A stretch of DNA of 64,000 bases, taken from NCBI RefSeq assembly GCF_008180865.1, contig NZ_VTEX01000003.1, forward strand, positions 374,501-438,500, read 5' to 3'. The stretch is from Rossellomorea aquimaris. GTDB taxonomy: Bacteria > Bacillota > Bacilli > Bacillales > Bacillaceae_B. The notes under the pieces were generated by a model. The model saw only the letters and a list, made by a program, of their open reading frames with translations. It ran no database searches and had not been told where the DNA came from. Positions 44,784-52,327 of the stretch are shown one piece after another (within the stretch, counting starts at the first letter, position 1; each line of letters starts with the position of its first letter). A program made the position numbers and the translations under genes.

Positions 44784-45914
44784 TCAGGCTTTGGTAGCTT
44801 TCAGTAGCTCGTTGACGGTGTCCTGGTAGCTTTCCCAGATTTGTTTGCTTCGTCTAGAGATGCTGTTGGCGGAGACATCGAAGTATTCAGCCAGTTCTTT
44901 TTGGACGTGGCGGATACTGATTTCGTCGATGTTTTTCGCCATGTCCACCAGTGCTCCCGAGTAGATTTTCGGATTGCGGATCGTTGGGCGCTCTGTGTAG
45001 AAGTATTTTTCCAATACGGCTACCAGCAGCTCACTTTCTTTTTTGTCTTCCCCTTTTTCAGTCAGGAAGCTTTGAAGGGAAGTGATCGCTTCACCGTATT
45101 CCGGCGTTTTCCAGATTTCTACTCCTTCGATTGCTTCTTCTGATTTCTCATCCGAATCCTTGGAAGTTTCTGTTTCATCCGTGGCTCTAGTAGATGCTGC
45201 TGCTTTTCCGGCCTTTTTCTTCTCAGCACTATAAAGGACGAATCCTACATCTGCTATTTCCAAGTACTGTCCTGATAAGTAGTCATGTAGATTTCCAAAC
45301 TCACCTTGTTCAAATCGGATCTTCACCAGTTCCATCGCTGCTTTCTCAATCGCAGGGTAAATGAAGTACTGAGCGAAGGGAAGATACTTCTCCCCATTCG
45401 GGAGCAATAGCCCCAAGAAGAAACTATTCTCTTCTAATTTACCGAACTTTTCCGTTACAATCTGCACATCACCGGTGATGGCTTCTTCCACACGTAGCGT
45501 ATTGTCATCCAGCTTCTCTACAGTTCCTGCCGTCACACGCACGTTTTTCCATGACTCTAATACTTCAGCTGTCTGAGGACGAGTCACCGTGCTCAACTGC
45601 TTATCAACAAAACGTTCGATCAAACGAACACCGTCAGCATCCTTTTGAGTCGCTCCGTACCAGCTGACAAATGCCATTTCATAAATATCCGGATCAGCCT
45701 GCATCAGATCCATTTTTGCTAAGTAGTGGTGATAGGATTCTTCCATCTCTGTAGACTGGGCCGTAGCAATATAATCATAGAGCTGCGCCTGAAGCACATC
45801 AAGCTCCTGACTCACCAGCGTATCTATATTCACAACATTTTCTTTTTCACAGCATTTCTTATATTTTTTCCCACTGCCGCAAGGGCATGGTTCATTTCTA
45901 CCGACTGTACTCAT
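44784..45914 (-). CDS. SEC-C zinc-motif protein with C-terminal helix-turn-helix-like end
   Basis: A 376-residue soluble protein of unknown function. The N-terminus is a SEC-C motif, [17 protein letters not shown] (residues 6-22), as in the SecA tail. A middle region of about 230 residues is acidic and helical. A low-complexity linker (about 235-265, rich in Ala, Glu, Ser and Asp) separates a C-terminal domain whose VQKELAEYFDVSANSISRRS looks like a helix-turn-helix. The ATG at 45914 follows GGAGG by 10 bp. It lies upstream of secA, but the shared motif does not prove a link to secretion. Confidence 0.75.
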   Translation of the reverse strand: MSTVGRNEPCPCGSGKKYKKCCEKENVVNIDTLVSQELDVLQAQLYDYIATAQSTEMEESYHHYLAKMDLMQADPDIYEMAFVSWYGATQKDADGVRLIERFVDKQLSTVTRPQTAEVLESWKNVRVTAGTVEKLDDNTLRVEEAITGDVQIVTEKFGKLEENSFFLGLLLPNGEKYLPFAQYFIYPAIEKAAMELVKIRFEQGEFGNLHDYLSGQYLEIADVGFVLYSAEKKKAGKAAASTRATDETETSKDSDEKSEEAIEGVEIWKTPEYGEAITSLQSFLTEKGEDKKESELLVAVLEKYFYTERPTIRNPKIYSGALVDMAKNIDEISIRHVQKELAEYFDVSANSISRRSKQIWESYQDTVNELLKATKA

Positions 45915-46002
45915 GTTTGTATTTACCTCCAACTTCTTGAGTCCCGTACACAAATGTTCATTATATAACATTTGTGGCGTTCCTTAAACTGTTTTAGAAC
46001 AA

Positions 46003-46035
46003 GAAAAAAGAACCAATCGCTTTTGGATTGGTTCT
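46003..46035 (-). terminator. Terminator of the DUF1028 gene
   Basis: GAACCAATCCAAAAGCGATTGGTTC hairpin and six T on the reverse strand. Confidence 0.88.
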
Positions 46036-46043
46036 CATGAGAT

Positions 46044-46880
46044 CTATCGTCCTTGCTTTTTCATATAATCCAACACGTCAAGATCAAAATAGTTCTCATC
46101 CTGCTCCCGCATTTCAAAGTTTTCTGTATGGAGATAGTCTTTCAAGCTCTGATGAAGAGACTGTCTTTCTTTTGCATAACCAAGACGGGTAAGTTCCCGC
46201 TCCACTTCTTCAAGGATTTCACCTTCCAGCAATACGACTCTACCAGGCTCTGACTCTTTAAAATAGAGCTGATGCATCAAGTAGATTCGCTTCAGTTCCT
46301 TAATGGGAGACGCGTGATCATCCACCCTGAGATCGATATACCGATCATTGAAGCCACCATATCCACCGTTTTCCTTCACTACTAGAAGTGCAGCAGACTG
46401 CATTCCCCGGGAATCACCACCAGCGTCCTGCCCGGCATCGAGTGCATGGAGTAATCGTTCAGCAAGAGATCCGGTTGTCGACTCAAATGTCTCTGCCATC
46501 GCTTTTACGGTATTTTCATCTACTAAAATATTACCTTGAGCAGCAAAGTGTTTACCAGTTTGTCCACCGGCCCAGTCATAGCATCCTTCCCCTGTAAAAG
46601 TGGCGGGATTTCCACCAGCATCAATCAATCCCACCTGTCGTAATGGACGCTCGGGATCATCCTTTGTGATGATATCCAGCGCTTCCTCTGCCGTCTTTCC
46701 TTCTTCCATTAATTGAAGTGCATGAGGCCCGTACGAGGTATTCGCGTAAGACTGAGTCGCTACGGCTCCCACTCCCGCTTTCGCAAAAGGTACGACAGAA
46801 CCAACACCGAGGAATTTGGATTGTACCGCAATCCCCCACTCTTTCTCTTCCGGGTCATAACCTACAATGGAATACGTCAT
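46044..46880 (-). CDS. DUF1028 domain protein
   Basis: A 278-residue protein whose first about 200 residues are the DUF1028 fold, related to Ntn-hydrolases. Seen: TYSIVGYDPEEKEWGIAVQS, GVGAVATQSYANTSYGPHAL, QVGLIDAGGNPATFTGEGCYDW, AQGNILV and DAGQDAGGDSRGMQSAALLV. The C-terminal about 75 residues are helical and acidic. Substrate unknown; an amidase or peptidase-like reaction is only a family-level guess. It lies 15 bp after the M29 peptidase gene, likely in one operon, which may point to peptide metabolism. Confidence 0.85.
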   Translation of the reverse strand: MTYSIVGYDPEEKEWGIAVQSKFLGVGSVVPFAKAGVGAVATQSYANTSYGPHALQLMEEGKTAEEALDIITKDDPERPLRQVGLIDAGGNPATFTGEGCYDWAGGQTGKHFAAQGNILVDENTVKAMAETFESTTGSLAERLLHALDAGQDAGGDSRGMQSAALLVVKENGGYGGFNDRYIDLRVDDHASPIKELKRIYLMHQLYFKESEPGRVVLLEGEILEEVERELTRLGYAKERQSLHQSLKDYLHTENFEMREQDENYFDLDVLDYMKKQGR

Positions 46881-46894
46881 GATGAAGTCCTCCT

Positions 46895-48004
46895 TTAAAT
46901 TAAAGCGTCAGGATTTAATCCTTTTAGCTCTTCTACTACAAATAACCCATCTTTCCGAATTAAAACATCATCGAAGTAAATTTCTCCTCCGCCATATTCC
47001 GGACGCTGGATGCAGACCATATCCCAATGCACATTCGAACGGTTTCCATTATCCGCCCCTTCATAGGCCTGTCCTGGCGTGAAATGGAAGCTTCCGTTTA
47101 TTTTTTCGTCAAATAAGATATCGAGCATCGGTTCATTGATCTTCGGATTCACACCAAGTGCAAACTCCCCAATGAAACGGGCACCTTCATCTGTATCCAG
47201 AATATCGTTCAGTTCCTTCGTTTTATCTGCCGTTGCTTTCACGATCTTCCCGTTTTCAAACGTCAAAGAAACGTTGTCAAAAGAAAATCCGCGATACAGT
47301 GTCGGTGTATTGTATGTTATCGTCCCATTTACACTATCCTTCACGGGAGCCGTATACACTTCCCCGTCCGGAATATTTCGCTCTCCAAAGCACATGACAG
47401 AGGGAATATCTTTAATGGAGAAAGTGAGGTCCGTCCCTTCACCTGTAATCCGTACTTTATCGGTTTTATCCATCAGTTCTTTAAGATGCTTCTGGGCTTC
47501 TTCCATCTGCTTGTAGTCCACGGTACAGACTTCCAGAAGATAGTCGAAGAACGTGTCATAACTCATCTTTGCTTTCTGGGCAAGTGACGGGTTTGGATAG
47601 TTTAATAGAACCCATTTCTTATTTTGAATGAGATAGTCATTGGATTCTTTCATATGGGGCATGAGGAGCTGCCACTGTTCGGCCGGAACTTCACTCATCT
47701 CCGCATCATTTGCTTCGCTTGAAATATTGAGAAACGCGTCGATATCCTGATATTTTTCCATATTCCATTTATTTTGCAGAATCATTTGTTCCGGTTTCGC
47801 ATGAGTGGCCATGATACGCAGTAACTCCTGATCGCCGAGCTCATAGTATGGAATCACCCCCATCTCATACGCTTTCTGGAGAACCTCCTTTACAAGCGGT
47901 TTAGTCGAATGCTCTCCCATTATATAGAGCTTCTCCCCTTCTATTAATTTCAAGGAATGGGTCAGCAGTACCTCTGCCAGCCTCTCTAGTCTTAGATCTC
48001 TCAC
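46895..48004 (-). CDS. M29-family aminopeptidase
   Basis: Metal-dependent aminopeptidase of the AmpS/PepS family, 369 residues. Seen: VLLTHSLKLIEGEKLYIMGE, ITGEGTDLTFSIKDIPSVMC, ERNIPDGEVYTAPVKDSVNG (metal ligand Glu), YRGFSFDNVSLTFENGKI, IGEFALGVNPKINEPM, and the C-terminal AYEGADNGNRSNVHWDMV with His and Asp ligands. The GTG at 48004 follows AGGGGG; the frame runs open to 48100 without a start signal. A copy of the dispersed 14-mer (47426-47439) encodes the conserved GTDLT. Confidence 0.85.
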   Translation of the reverse strand: MRDLRLERLAEVLLTHSLKLIEGEKLYIMGEHSTKPLVKEVLQKAYEMGVIPYYELGDQELLRIMATHAKPEQMILQNKWNMEKYQDIDAFLNISSEANDAEMSEVPAEQWQLLMPHMKESNDYLIQNKKWVLLNYPNPSLAQKAKMSYDTFFDYLLEVCTVDYKQMEEAQKHLKELMDKTDKVRITGEGTDLTFSIKDIPSVMCFGERNIPDGEVYTAPVKDSVNGTITYNTPTLYRGFSFDNVSLTFENGKIVKATADKTKELNDILDTDEGARFIGEFALGVNPKINEPMLDILFDEKINGSFHFTPGQAYEGADNGNRSNVHWDMVCIQRPEYGGGEIYFDDVLIRKDGLFVVEELKGLNPDALI

Positions 48005-48072
48005 TTGGTATCCCCCTAAATTTTGTCTACCTTCAAACTTCGACAAAAAATGGAAAAAACCTCCTTGGAAAT

Positions 48073-48107
48073 TAAAAAATCCTGCGGTCACAGTGACCAC
48101 AGGATTT
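48073..48107 (-). terminator. Terminator of hpf
   Basis: AAATCCTGTGGTCACTGTGACCGCAGGATTT is a strong hairpin followed by TTTAATTTCC on the reverse strand. Confidence 0.9.
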
Positions 48108-48114
48108 AAGGGTA

Positions 48115-48693
48115 TTAGTTTGTTTCGATCAAGCCATACTTCCCGTCACGACGCTTGTACACGATATTCGTCGCATTTGTCTCTGCGTCCGTGAAGATGA
48201 AGAATGTGTGACCCAGCATATTCATTTGCAGGATCGCCTCTTCGCTGTCCATCGGTTTAAGATTGAACTGCTTCGTTCTTACTACTTCCGTATCGTCCTC
48301 TTCCTCCAGTTCAACCGCAGCTGCACCATTTGGAGAAACGTGATTCAGATCTTCCTGAGCCGCGAAAAACTCCTTTGGGCTGCCCTTCTCACGCATTTTA
48401 CGGTTCACTCTTGTTTTATGTTTGCGAATTTGACGCTCCAATTTATCTACAATCAGATCAATGGCCGCATACATATCCGTGTTGCGTTCCTCTGCACGTA
48501 ACACTAATTGCGGCATTGGAATAGTCACTTCAGTTTTCGTATTTTTATCAGGATACACTTTTAAATTAACATGTACATTTGCATCAGGAGTTTCATTAAA
48601 GTAACGGTCTAACTTGCCAATCTTCTTCTCCACGTGTTCGCGAATCGCTGGAGTTACCTCAATGTTCTCGCCTCGAATGTTGTAATTCAACAT
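48115..48693 (-). CDS. hpf: Long-form ribosome hibernation promoting factor (HPF/YvyD)
   Basis: Dimerises 70S ribosomes into inactive 100S particles in stationary phase or stress. The 192 residues hold an N-terminal S30AE domain (about 1-100, [40 protein letters not shown]) and the C-terminal dimerisation domain (about 130-185, [47 protein letters not shown]). The length is that of the long form. It has a sigma-B promoter as in B. subtilis yvyD. Confidence 0.95.
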   Translation of the reverse strand: MLNYNIRGENIEVTPAIREHVEKKIGKLDRYFNETPDANVHVNLKVYPDKNTKTEVTIPMPQLVLRAEERNTDMYAAIDLIVDKLERQIRKHKTRVNRKMREKGSPKEFFAAQEDLNHVSPNGAAAVELEEEDDTEVVRTKQFNLKPMDSEEAILQMNMLGHTFFIFTDAETNATNIVYKRRDGKYGLIETN

Positions 48694-48738
48694 GTAAACT
48701 CCTCCTTTTAAAAATAAAGCTATGTTTATATATTCTCC

Positions 48739-48764
48739 ATTCCCTTAATTATTCCTTCTTAAAC
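48739..48764 (-). promoter_or_regulatory. Sigma-B promoter of hpf
   Basis: GTTTAA (48764-48759), 14 bp, GGGAAT (48744-48739) on the reverse strand. The first hexamer is a perfect match. The overlapping AAGGAATAA...GAATAT could also serve sigma-H, as known for yvyD. Confidence 0.75.
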
Positions 48765-48842
48765 TTTCTAAATTTTTTGTCAATTTTTCGTAAAGTTTGT
48801 ATTATGGTGTCGTGAAAGTTGATGGATCTGGGATTGGAGAAT

Positions 48843-48893
48843 GAAAGAGTGAGGTGAGGGTTGCGAGCATGTAGGGTTCACCTTTCACTCTTT
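48843..48893. repeat. Long imperfect inverted repeat
   Basis: AAAGAGTGA-GGTGA (left) is repeated in inverse as TCACCTTTCACTCTTT (right), with a 2-base bulge and a loop of about 20 bases. Followed by T/A-rich sequence on the + strand. It may be a terminator-like structure or a small repeat; no gene feeds into it from the left. Confidence 0.45.
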
Positions 48894-48990
48894 ATATTAT
48901 TATTTTCTCACTTTTTGAGGAGATTAAACGGTGGGAATTTGGAGGATTTGTGAATGGTTTGGGGCGGATTTGTGAAAGGGGGTTATAAGT

Positions 48991-49150
48991 TTAACTGTTA
49001 AAAATAGCGGTGGATTTGTCAGTTGAATTTTGTTCTTTTTTTGCCTGTTAAATATCTCAATAAGTTTGCCTGTTAAATAATATTAGAATTTCAACTGTTA
49101 AATTTCCAGTCATATTTAACAGGCAAATTAAAAGTTGTTTTCATCTGTTA
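48991..49150. repeat. 25-bp-period motif array downstream of the transposase gene
   Basis: Seven motif copies start at 48991 (TTAACTGTTA), 49016 (TTGTCAGTTG), 49041 and 49066 (TTGCCTGTTA), 49091 (TCAACTGTTA), 49117 (inverse TAACAGGCAA) and 49141 (TCATCTGTTA). The spacing is 25 bp within one base throughout. It forms one flank of the REP-associated transposase gene. Confidence 0.9.
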
Positions 49151-49163
49151 AGGCCAAAACGTA

Positions 49164-49194
49164 GAAACACCTGCAGAACTCAGTAGGTGTTTTC
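49164..49194 (-). terminator. Terminator of the transposase gene
   Basis: ACACCTACTGAGTTCTGCAGGTGT hairpin with TTC tail on the reverse strand, just after the stop at 49201. Confidence 0.65.
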
Positions 49195-49200
49195 TTATCC

Positions 49201-49749
49201 TCAGTTATTAAATTGCTTCAACCTAATTTCCACATAAAATTTATAATGATTTTTCGAACCATTATTCATAAATGAAAGTATTTTTCTTGTATCAACATGC
49301 TTATTCTCTCTATTAGTAATAAAGGATCGATAACTGGACCATTGATATTTTTCGGGTTCAGTTGCAATACCGGCTCTTACAGGATTTAAGTGAATATAGC
49401 AGCTTGTGTCAACCATTTGCTTGTTGTTCCGTATAATGACTGATTTAAAACGTCCTTGAAAAAGATGGCCTTCAAACCCATTTCTCTTATTAAAATAACG
49501 GGCATAACGGTAATGGATATATTGTATGATCTTGCCTGGAGGGTCATCGATGGTTTCAATCAGGAGATGAACGTGATTGGTCATGAGGCAATAGGAGTGA
49601 AGAATAAAGGGGAACTTTTCTTTTGCATCTTCTACAATTTCTAAATACTTTAAACGATCTTCCTTGTTACGAAAAATGGTATATCTCCGATTTCCTCTTG
49701 CCGTAATATGATAGATATAACCAGGGAACCACTCTCTTTTATTTGCCAT
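49201..49749 (-). mobile_element. REP-associated tyrosine transposase (RAYT, Y1_Tnp domain)
   Basis: A 182-residue HUH-type nuclease of the IS200-like TnpA_REP family. Motifs: REWFPGYIYHITARGNRRY at the start, the metal-binding HUH in CLMTNHVHLLIE (about residues 60-66), and the catalytic Tyr region MVDTSCYIHLNPVRAG (about 120). These single-copy enzymes are usually found next to REP-type repeats. Here 25-bp-period arrays lie on both sides (48991-49150 and 49821-49932). The ATG at 49749 follows AAAGGATG. The gene appears intact. Confidence 0.9.
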
Positions 49750-49820
49750 GTCAACATCCTTTCTACTTTTGGTATCTCTTTCTTCGACATACTTATACAA
49801 AATTCCTGCTAAGCGTGGAG

Positions 49821-49932
49821 TTTGCCTGTTGAATTAGCTCTAAAATTTAACAGGTAAATAATCCAGAACATTTGCCTGTTAAAAAACCTGTGATATTTAA
49901 CAGGCAAAATCACCTTAAACTTAACAGACAAA
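49821..49932. repeat. 25-bp-period motif array upstream of the transposase gene
   Basis: TTTGCCTGTTGAA (49821), inverse TTTAACAGGTAAA (49846), TTTGCCTGTTAAA (49871), inverse TTTAACAGGCAAA (49896) and inverse TTAACAGACAAAC (about 49921). Motif centres are 25 bp apart; orientation alternates, so neighbouring copies can pair into hairpins. Confidence 0.9.
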
Positions 49933-49933
49933 C

Positions 49934-49976
49934 AAAAAAAGACCTGCTCTCTAATACAGAACAGATCCACTAAACA
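49934..49976 (-). terminator. Terminator of the ABC-2 permease gene
   Basis: GATCTGTTCT pairs with AGAGCAGGTC-type sequence on the reverse strand, followed by seven T. It starts inside the last codons of the gene. Confidence 0.7.
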
Positions 49977-50725
49977 TCCACATCCTGCCGTCCAAAAAAC
50001 CACCCCGCCAATCCACCAAACCCAATCAAATACACTGCAATCACCCCAACAGAAAACAAAAACGTCATCCCTTCAAAAGGTGGAGTTCCGAAGAAATACT
50101 GCTGTAAATCGGTATTGGCAAACAACAAATACCTCCCCCATTCCATTCCCCGCTCATTCATGACAATCAATAACGTTCCTGCGGAAAACGTCAGAAAAAG
50201 AGTCGTTCCAATGGCAAAGGAACTGCTTCTCGTCAGCACAGACAGAGTGAAAGCCACAGAACAGATGGCGATCAGTTCAAGAAATCTCAGGACATAAGCG
50301 CCCGCTACCAGGAAAAAGTTTACGTTGAATTCAAAGAAGCTGTCGTAGAACCACAGAGCGCCCAGTACGGCAGAAAATAAAAAATGGGCAGAAGTAAGAA
50401 TGGTTGCTATGACGATAACGGCTAAGTATTTAGAGAGCAGTATTTTCACACGGTTGACCGGACGTATGAGTAGCAGCTTGATGGTACCTGACGAAAACTC
50501 ATTGGATACGATGTCACCTGCTATGATGAGGCAGAAGACTTGTAGGACGATGATAAGGTTTGAGCTGATTCGCATATACTCCCAGAAGGAGAATTGGATT
50601 CCTTCGAATAGCATGTAGACGAATAGGGATGCGATGGAGTTGATGAATACGATGATCCCAAGGGAAATCCACATGCGGGGACGGGAAAGTTGTTTTAAAA
50701 GTTCATTGGTGACTAGGTTAATCAT
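49970..50725 (-). CDS. ABC-2 type transporter permease without an adjacent ATPase
   Basis: A 251-residue membrane protein with six predicted helices. The N-terminus LVTNELLKQLSRPRMWISLG and the cytoplasmic segment VSNEFSSGTIKLLLIRPVNR-type (EFSSGTIK, RPVNRVKILLSKY) are typical of ABC-2/CcmB-like permeases of the YhaP/BcrB kind. Such permeases need an ATPase, but none is next to it: the upstream gene is a YjbR-like protein and the downstream one is the transposase. The ATPase may be elsewhere, or was lost when the repeat element inserted. Confidence 0.82.
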   Translation of the reverse strand: MINLVTNELLKQLSRPRMWISLGIIVFINSIASLFVYMLFEGIQFSFWEYMRISSNLIIVLQVFCLIIAGDIVSNEFSSGTIKLLLIRPVNRVKILLSKYLAVIVIATILTSAHFLFSAVLGALWFYDSFFEFNVNFFLVAGAYVLRFLELIAICSVAFTLSVLTRSSSFAIGTTLFLTFSAGTLLIVMNERGMEWGRYLLFANTDLQQYFFGTPPFEGMTFLFSVGVIAVYLIGFGGLAGWFFGRQDVDV

Positions 50726-50731
50726 GTGTCT

Positions 50732-51076
50732 TCATCCGTTTCGTACTTGATTTGCCAGTTTTTTGGGAGACACTCTCAAATAACCTTCGTGAATCAAGGC
50801 TTCAATTGCTTGCCATCCTACTTCCTCTGTCTCTACTAACACCCAGCCATGTCTTCCAATGTAGGGGGCTTTAGTGTAGCCTTGCTGCTCGAGTAAGATT
50901 TCTTGAGTGGTGGGGAGCGTTTTTATAGATAGGGAGAGATTATTCTCCTCTCCTATTATCACAAATGGCTTGTCCTTCACCCGGAAAGAAGTGTGTCCAA
51001 AGCCGTCTATATGTTCATGAACTTCAGGGTAGGTTCCGCAAAGACTTCTGATTTCATCTACCAGACTATTTTTCAT
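50732..51076 (-). CDS. MmcQ/YjbR family protein
   Basis: A 114-residue protein with the YjbR (DUF419) fold, a CyaY-like DNA-binding-type domain. Seen: IRSLCGTYPEVHEHIDGFGH, TSFRVKDKPFVIIGEE, LSIKTLPTTQEILLEQ and GRHGWVLVETEEVGWQAIEALIHEGY. The function of this family is not established. The ATG at 51076 follows GGAGG by 8 bp. It ends 6 bp before the permease start and may be co-transcribed with it. Confidence 0.85.
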   Translation of the reverse strand: MKNSLVDEIRSLCGTYPEVHEHIDGFGHTSFRVKDKPFVIIGEENNLSLSIKTLPTTQEILLEQQGYTKAPYIGRHGWVLVETEEVGWQAIEALIHEGYLRVSPKKLANQVRNG

Positions 51077-51131
51077 CAAGTCTTCCTCCAGCATTTTTCT
51101 ATTATTATAGCATGAGTGTATTTGGAAAAAG

Positions 51132-51156
51132 AAAAAAGCCTCGAAGATTCGAGACT
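51132..51156 (-). terminator. Terminator of the fliDST operon
   Basis: CTCGAATCTTCGAG hairpin and TTTTTT on the reverse strand at the stop of the last gene. Confidence 0.75.
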
Positions 51157-51545
51157 TAGTGTGTTAGATAAGGATTTAGTTCTTTATCAATAGATGCTTT
51201 CCATGTGGAAAAGGCTGGTGACAGTTTTTCCTGCACGATACTTTGTTTGACCTCATTGTTATCTAGCTGTCCGTCCAGTTTCCATGCCTGATCCGTCACC
51301 GTTTCAAATTGGGTTAGAGCTTGCTGAATGCCTTCCCGCCCATCAAACATTTCTTTCAACAAGCCATTGCTTTCTGAAATCTGACCGATAGCCACGAAGA
51401 CATCCGAAAGGACCCGGTCCCCTTCTGTTTTACTTAAATCTGTGAAGCTTGCTTCCACATATTTAAGTGCTTCTTCGATTGTGTCGAGCATTCCGACGTA
51501 TTGGTTGACCAATTCGTACTGTTTTTCGTCTAATTTCGTTGTCAA
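51156..51545 (-). CDS. Hypothetical protein at the end of the fliD-fliS-fliT operon
   Basis: A 129-residue acidic, all-helical soluble protein, not recognised. It has no signal or membrane segment. Seen: MLDTIEEALKYVEASFTDLS and GREGIQQALTQFETVTDQAW. It starts with TTG behind AGGTGG, 8 bp after the fliT stop, so it is in the flagellar operon. A helical, acidic build in this place would suit a flagellar chaperone or anti-aggregation factor, but that is inference. Confidence 0.7.
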   Translation of the reverse strand: MTTKLDEKQYELVNQYVGMLDTIEEALKYVEASFTDLSKTEGDRVLSDVFVAIGQISESNGLLKEMFDGREGIQQALTQFETVTDQAWKLDGQLDNNEVKQSIVQEKLSPAFSTWKASIDKELNPYLTH

Positions 51546-51553
51546 AGAACCAC

Positions 51554-51901
51554 CTATTTCTTTTTATCGTAGAACATTCCATCATATTGCAGGTATTCAT
51601 ATGGGTTTGAATACTTTTGAACGGAAGTTTTTTTCTTCGTCAACCCATTCATATCTCGCTTGATTTCCAAACGCAGTTGAGCCAACTGCCGATCAATCTG
51701 CTGGTTCCAGGCAATCATCTGCTTGCCGAGCTCCTGCTCATCCTGAGTATAAGGAGGGTTGATGGTCCCAAGTACACTCTGTCTTTTTTCTAAAAGAGAT
51801 TCCACTTCCTCAATCGTAGATTCCCTGTTTTCATCAGTCGCCTGTTCCAATGCTTGTTTCAATTGCTTTGTGATCGTATAGCACAAAAGGACCGAACTCA
51901 T
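51554..51901 (-). CDS. fliT: FliT-like flagellar chaperone
   Basis: A 115-residue helical protein in the FliT position after fliS. In B. subtilis FliT binds FliD, the filament cap. Seen: LLCYTITKQLKQALEQATD, ESLLEKRQSVLGTINPPYT and LRLEIKRDMNGL with a basic C-terminal tail. Sequence conservation in FliT is low, so the call leans on synteny and length. The ATG at 51901 overlaps the fliS stop by 1 bp (TAATG) and follows AGGTGG; an earlier in-frame start at 51964 lies within fliS. Confidence 0.8.
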   Translation of the reverse strand: MSSVLLCYTITKQLKQALEQATDENRESTIEEVESLLEKRQSVLGTINPPYTQDEQELGKQMIAWNQQIDRQLAQLRLEIKRDMNGLTKKKTSVQKYSNPYEYLQYDGMFYDKKK

Positions 51902-52305
51902 TACGCCTGTCCACCTTGTCCGGCATGCTGCTTCTGACGATTCAGTTGAATGACTTGTTTCCATGTGTCACGAAAATCAGTGATGAGACCCTCTACTTCT
52001 TCCAAAATCGCCAAATCATTCTTGATATTGGCTTCTGTTAAGCGACGGTTGATGTAGTCGTAAAGGGACATAAGGTTTTGTGAAACTTCAAGATCGGTGT
52101 TCAACGTCACCATCAGCTCATTTACGATGGCTTGGGTCTTTTGGATATTAGTATTTTTCAGTTCAATATTCTTTTCTTCAATCGCTTTTTTAGCGATATG
52201 AATAAATTTCAGGCTTCCGTTATAGAGCATAAGGGTGAGTTCACCTGGTGATGCTGTGTTGACCGAGTTATTCTGGTATGCTGCATACGGGTTGTTGATG
52301 GCCAT
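51901..52305 (-). CDS. fliS: Flagellin export chaperone FliS
   Basis: A 134-residue helical chaperone that binds flagellin C-termini; it also completes the FliW-CsrA-Hag feedback. Typical segments: NPYAAYQNNSVNTASPGELT at the start, LMLYNGSLKFIHIAKKAIEE, INRRLTEANIKNDLAILEEV and LITDFRDTWKQVIQ. It lies 22 bp after fliD. The tail KQHAGQGGQA is longer in Gln/Gly than usual. Confidence 0.95.
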   Translation of the reverse strand: MAINNPYAAYQNNSVNTASPGELTLMLYNGSLKFIHIAKKAIEEKNIELKNTNIQKTQAIVNELMVTLNTDLEVSQNLMSLYDYINRRLTEANIKNDLAILEEVEGLITDFRDTWKQVIQLNRQKQHAGQGGQA

Positions 52306-52327
52306 AGTGACACTCCTTTAGTTATGA

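Noticed and set aside
48991..49932. Possible CRISPR-like array
   Set aside because: Motifs are about 13 bp, degenerate and in both orientations with only 12-bp gaps; there are no cas genes.
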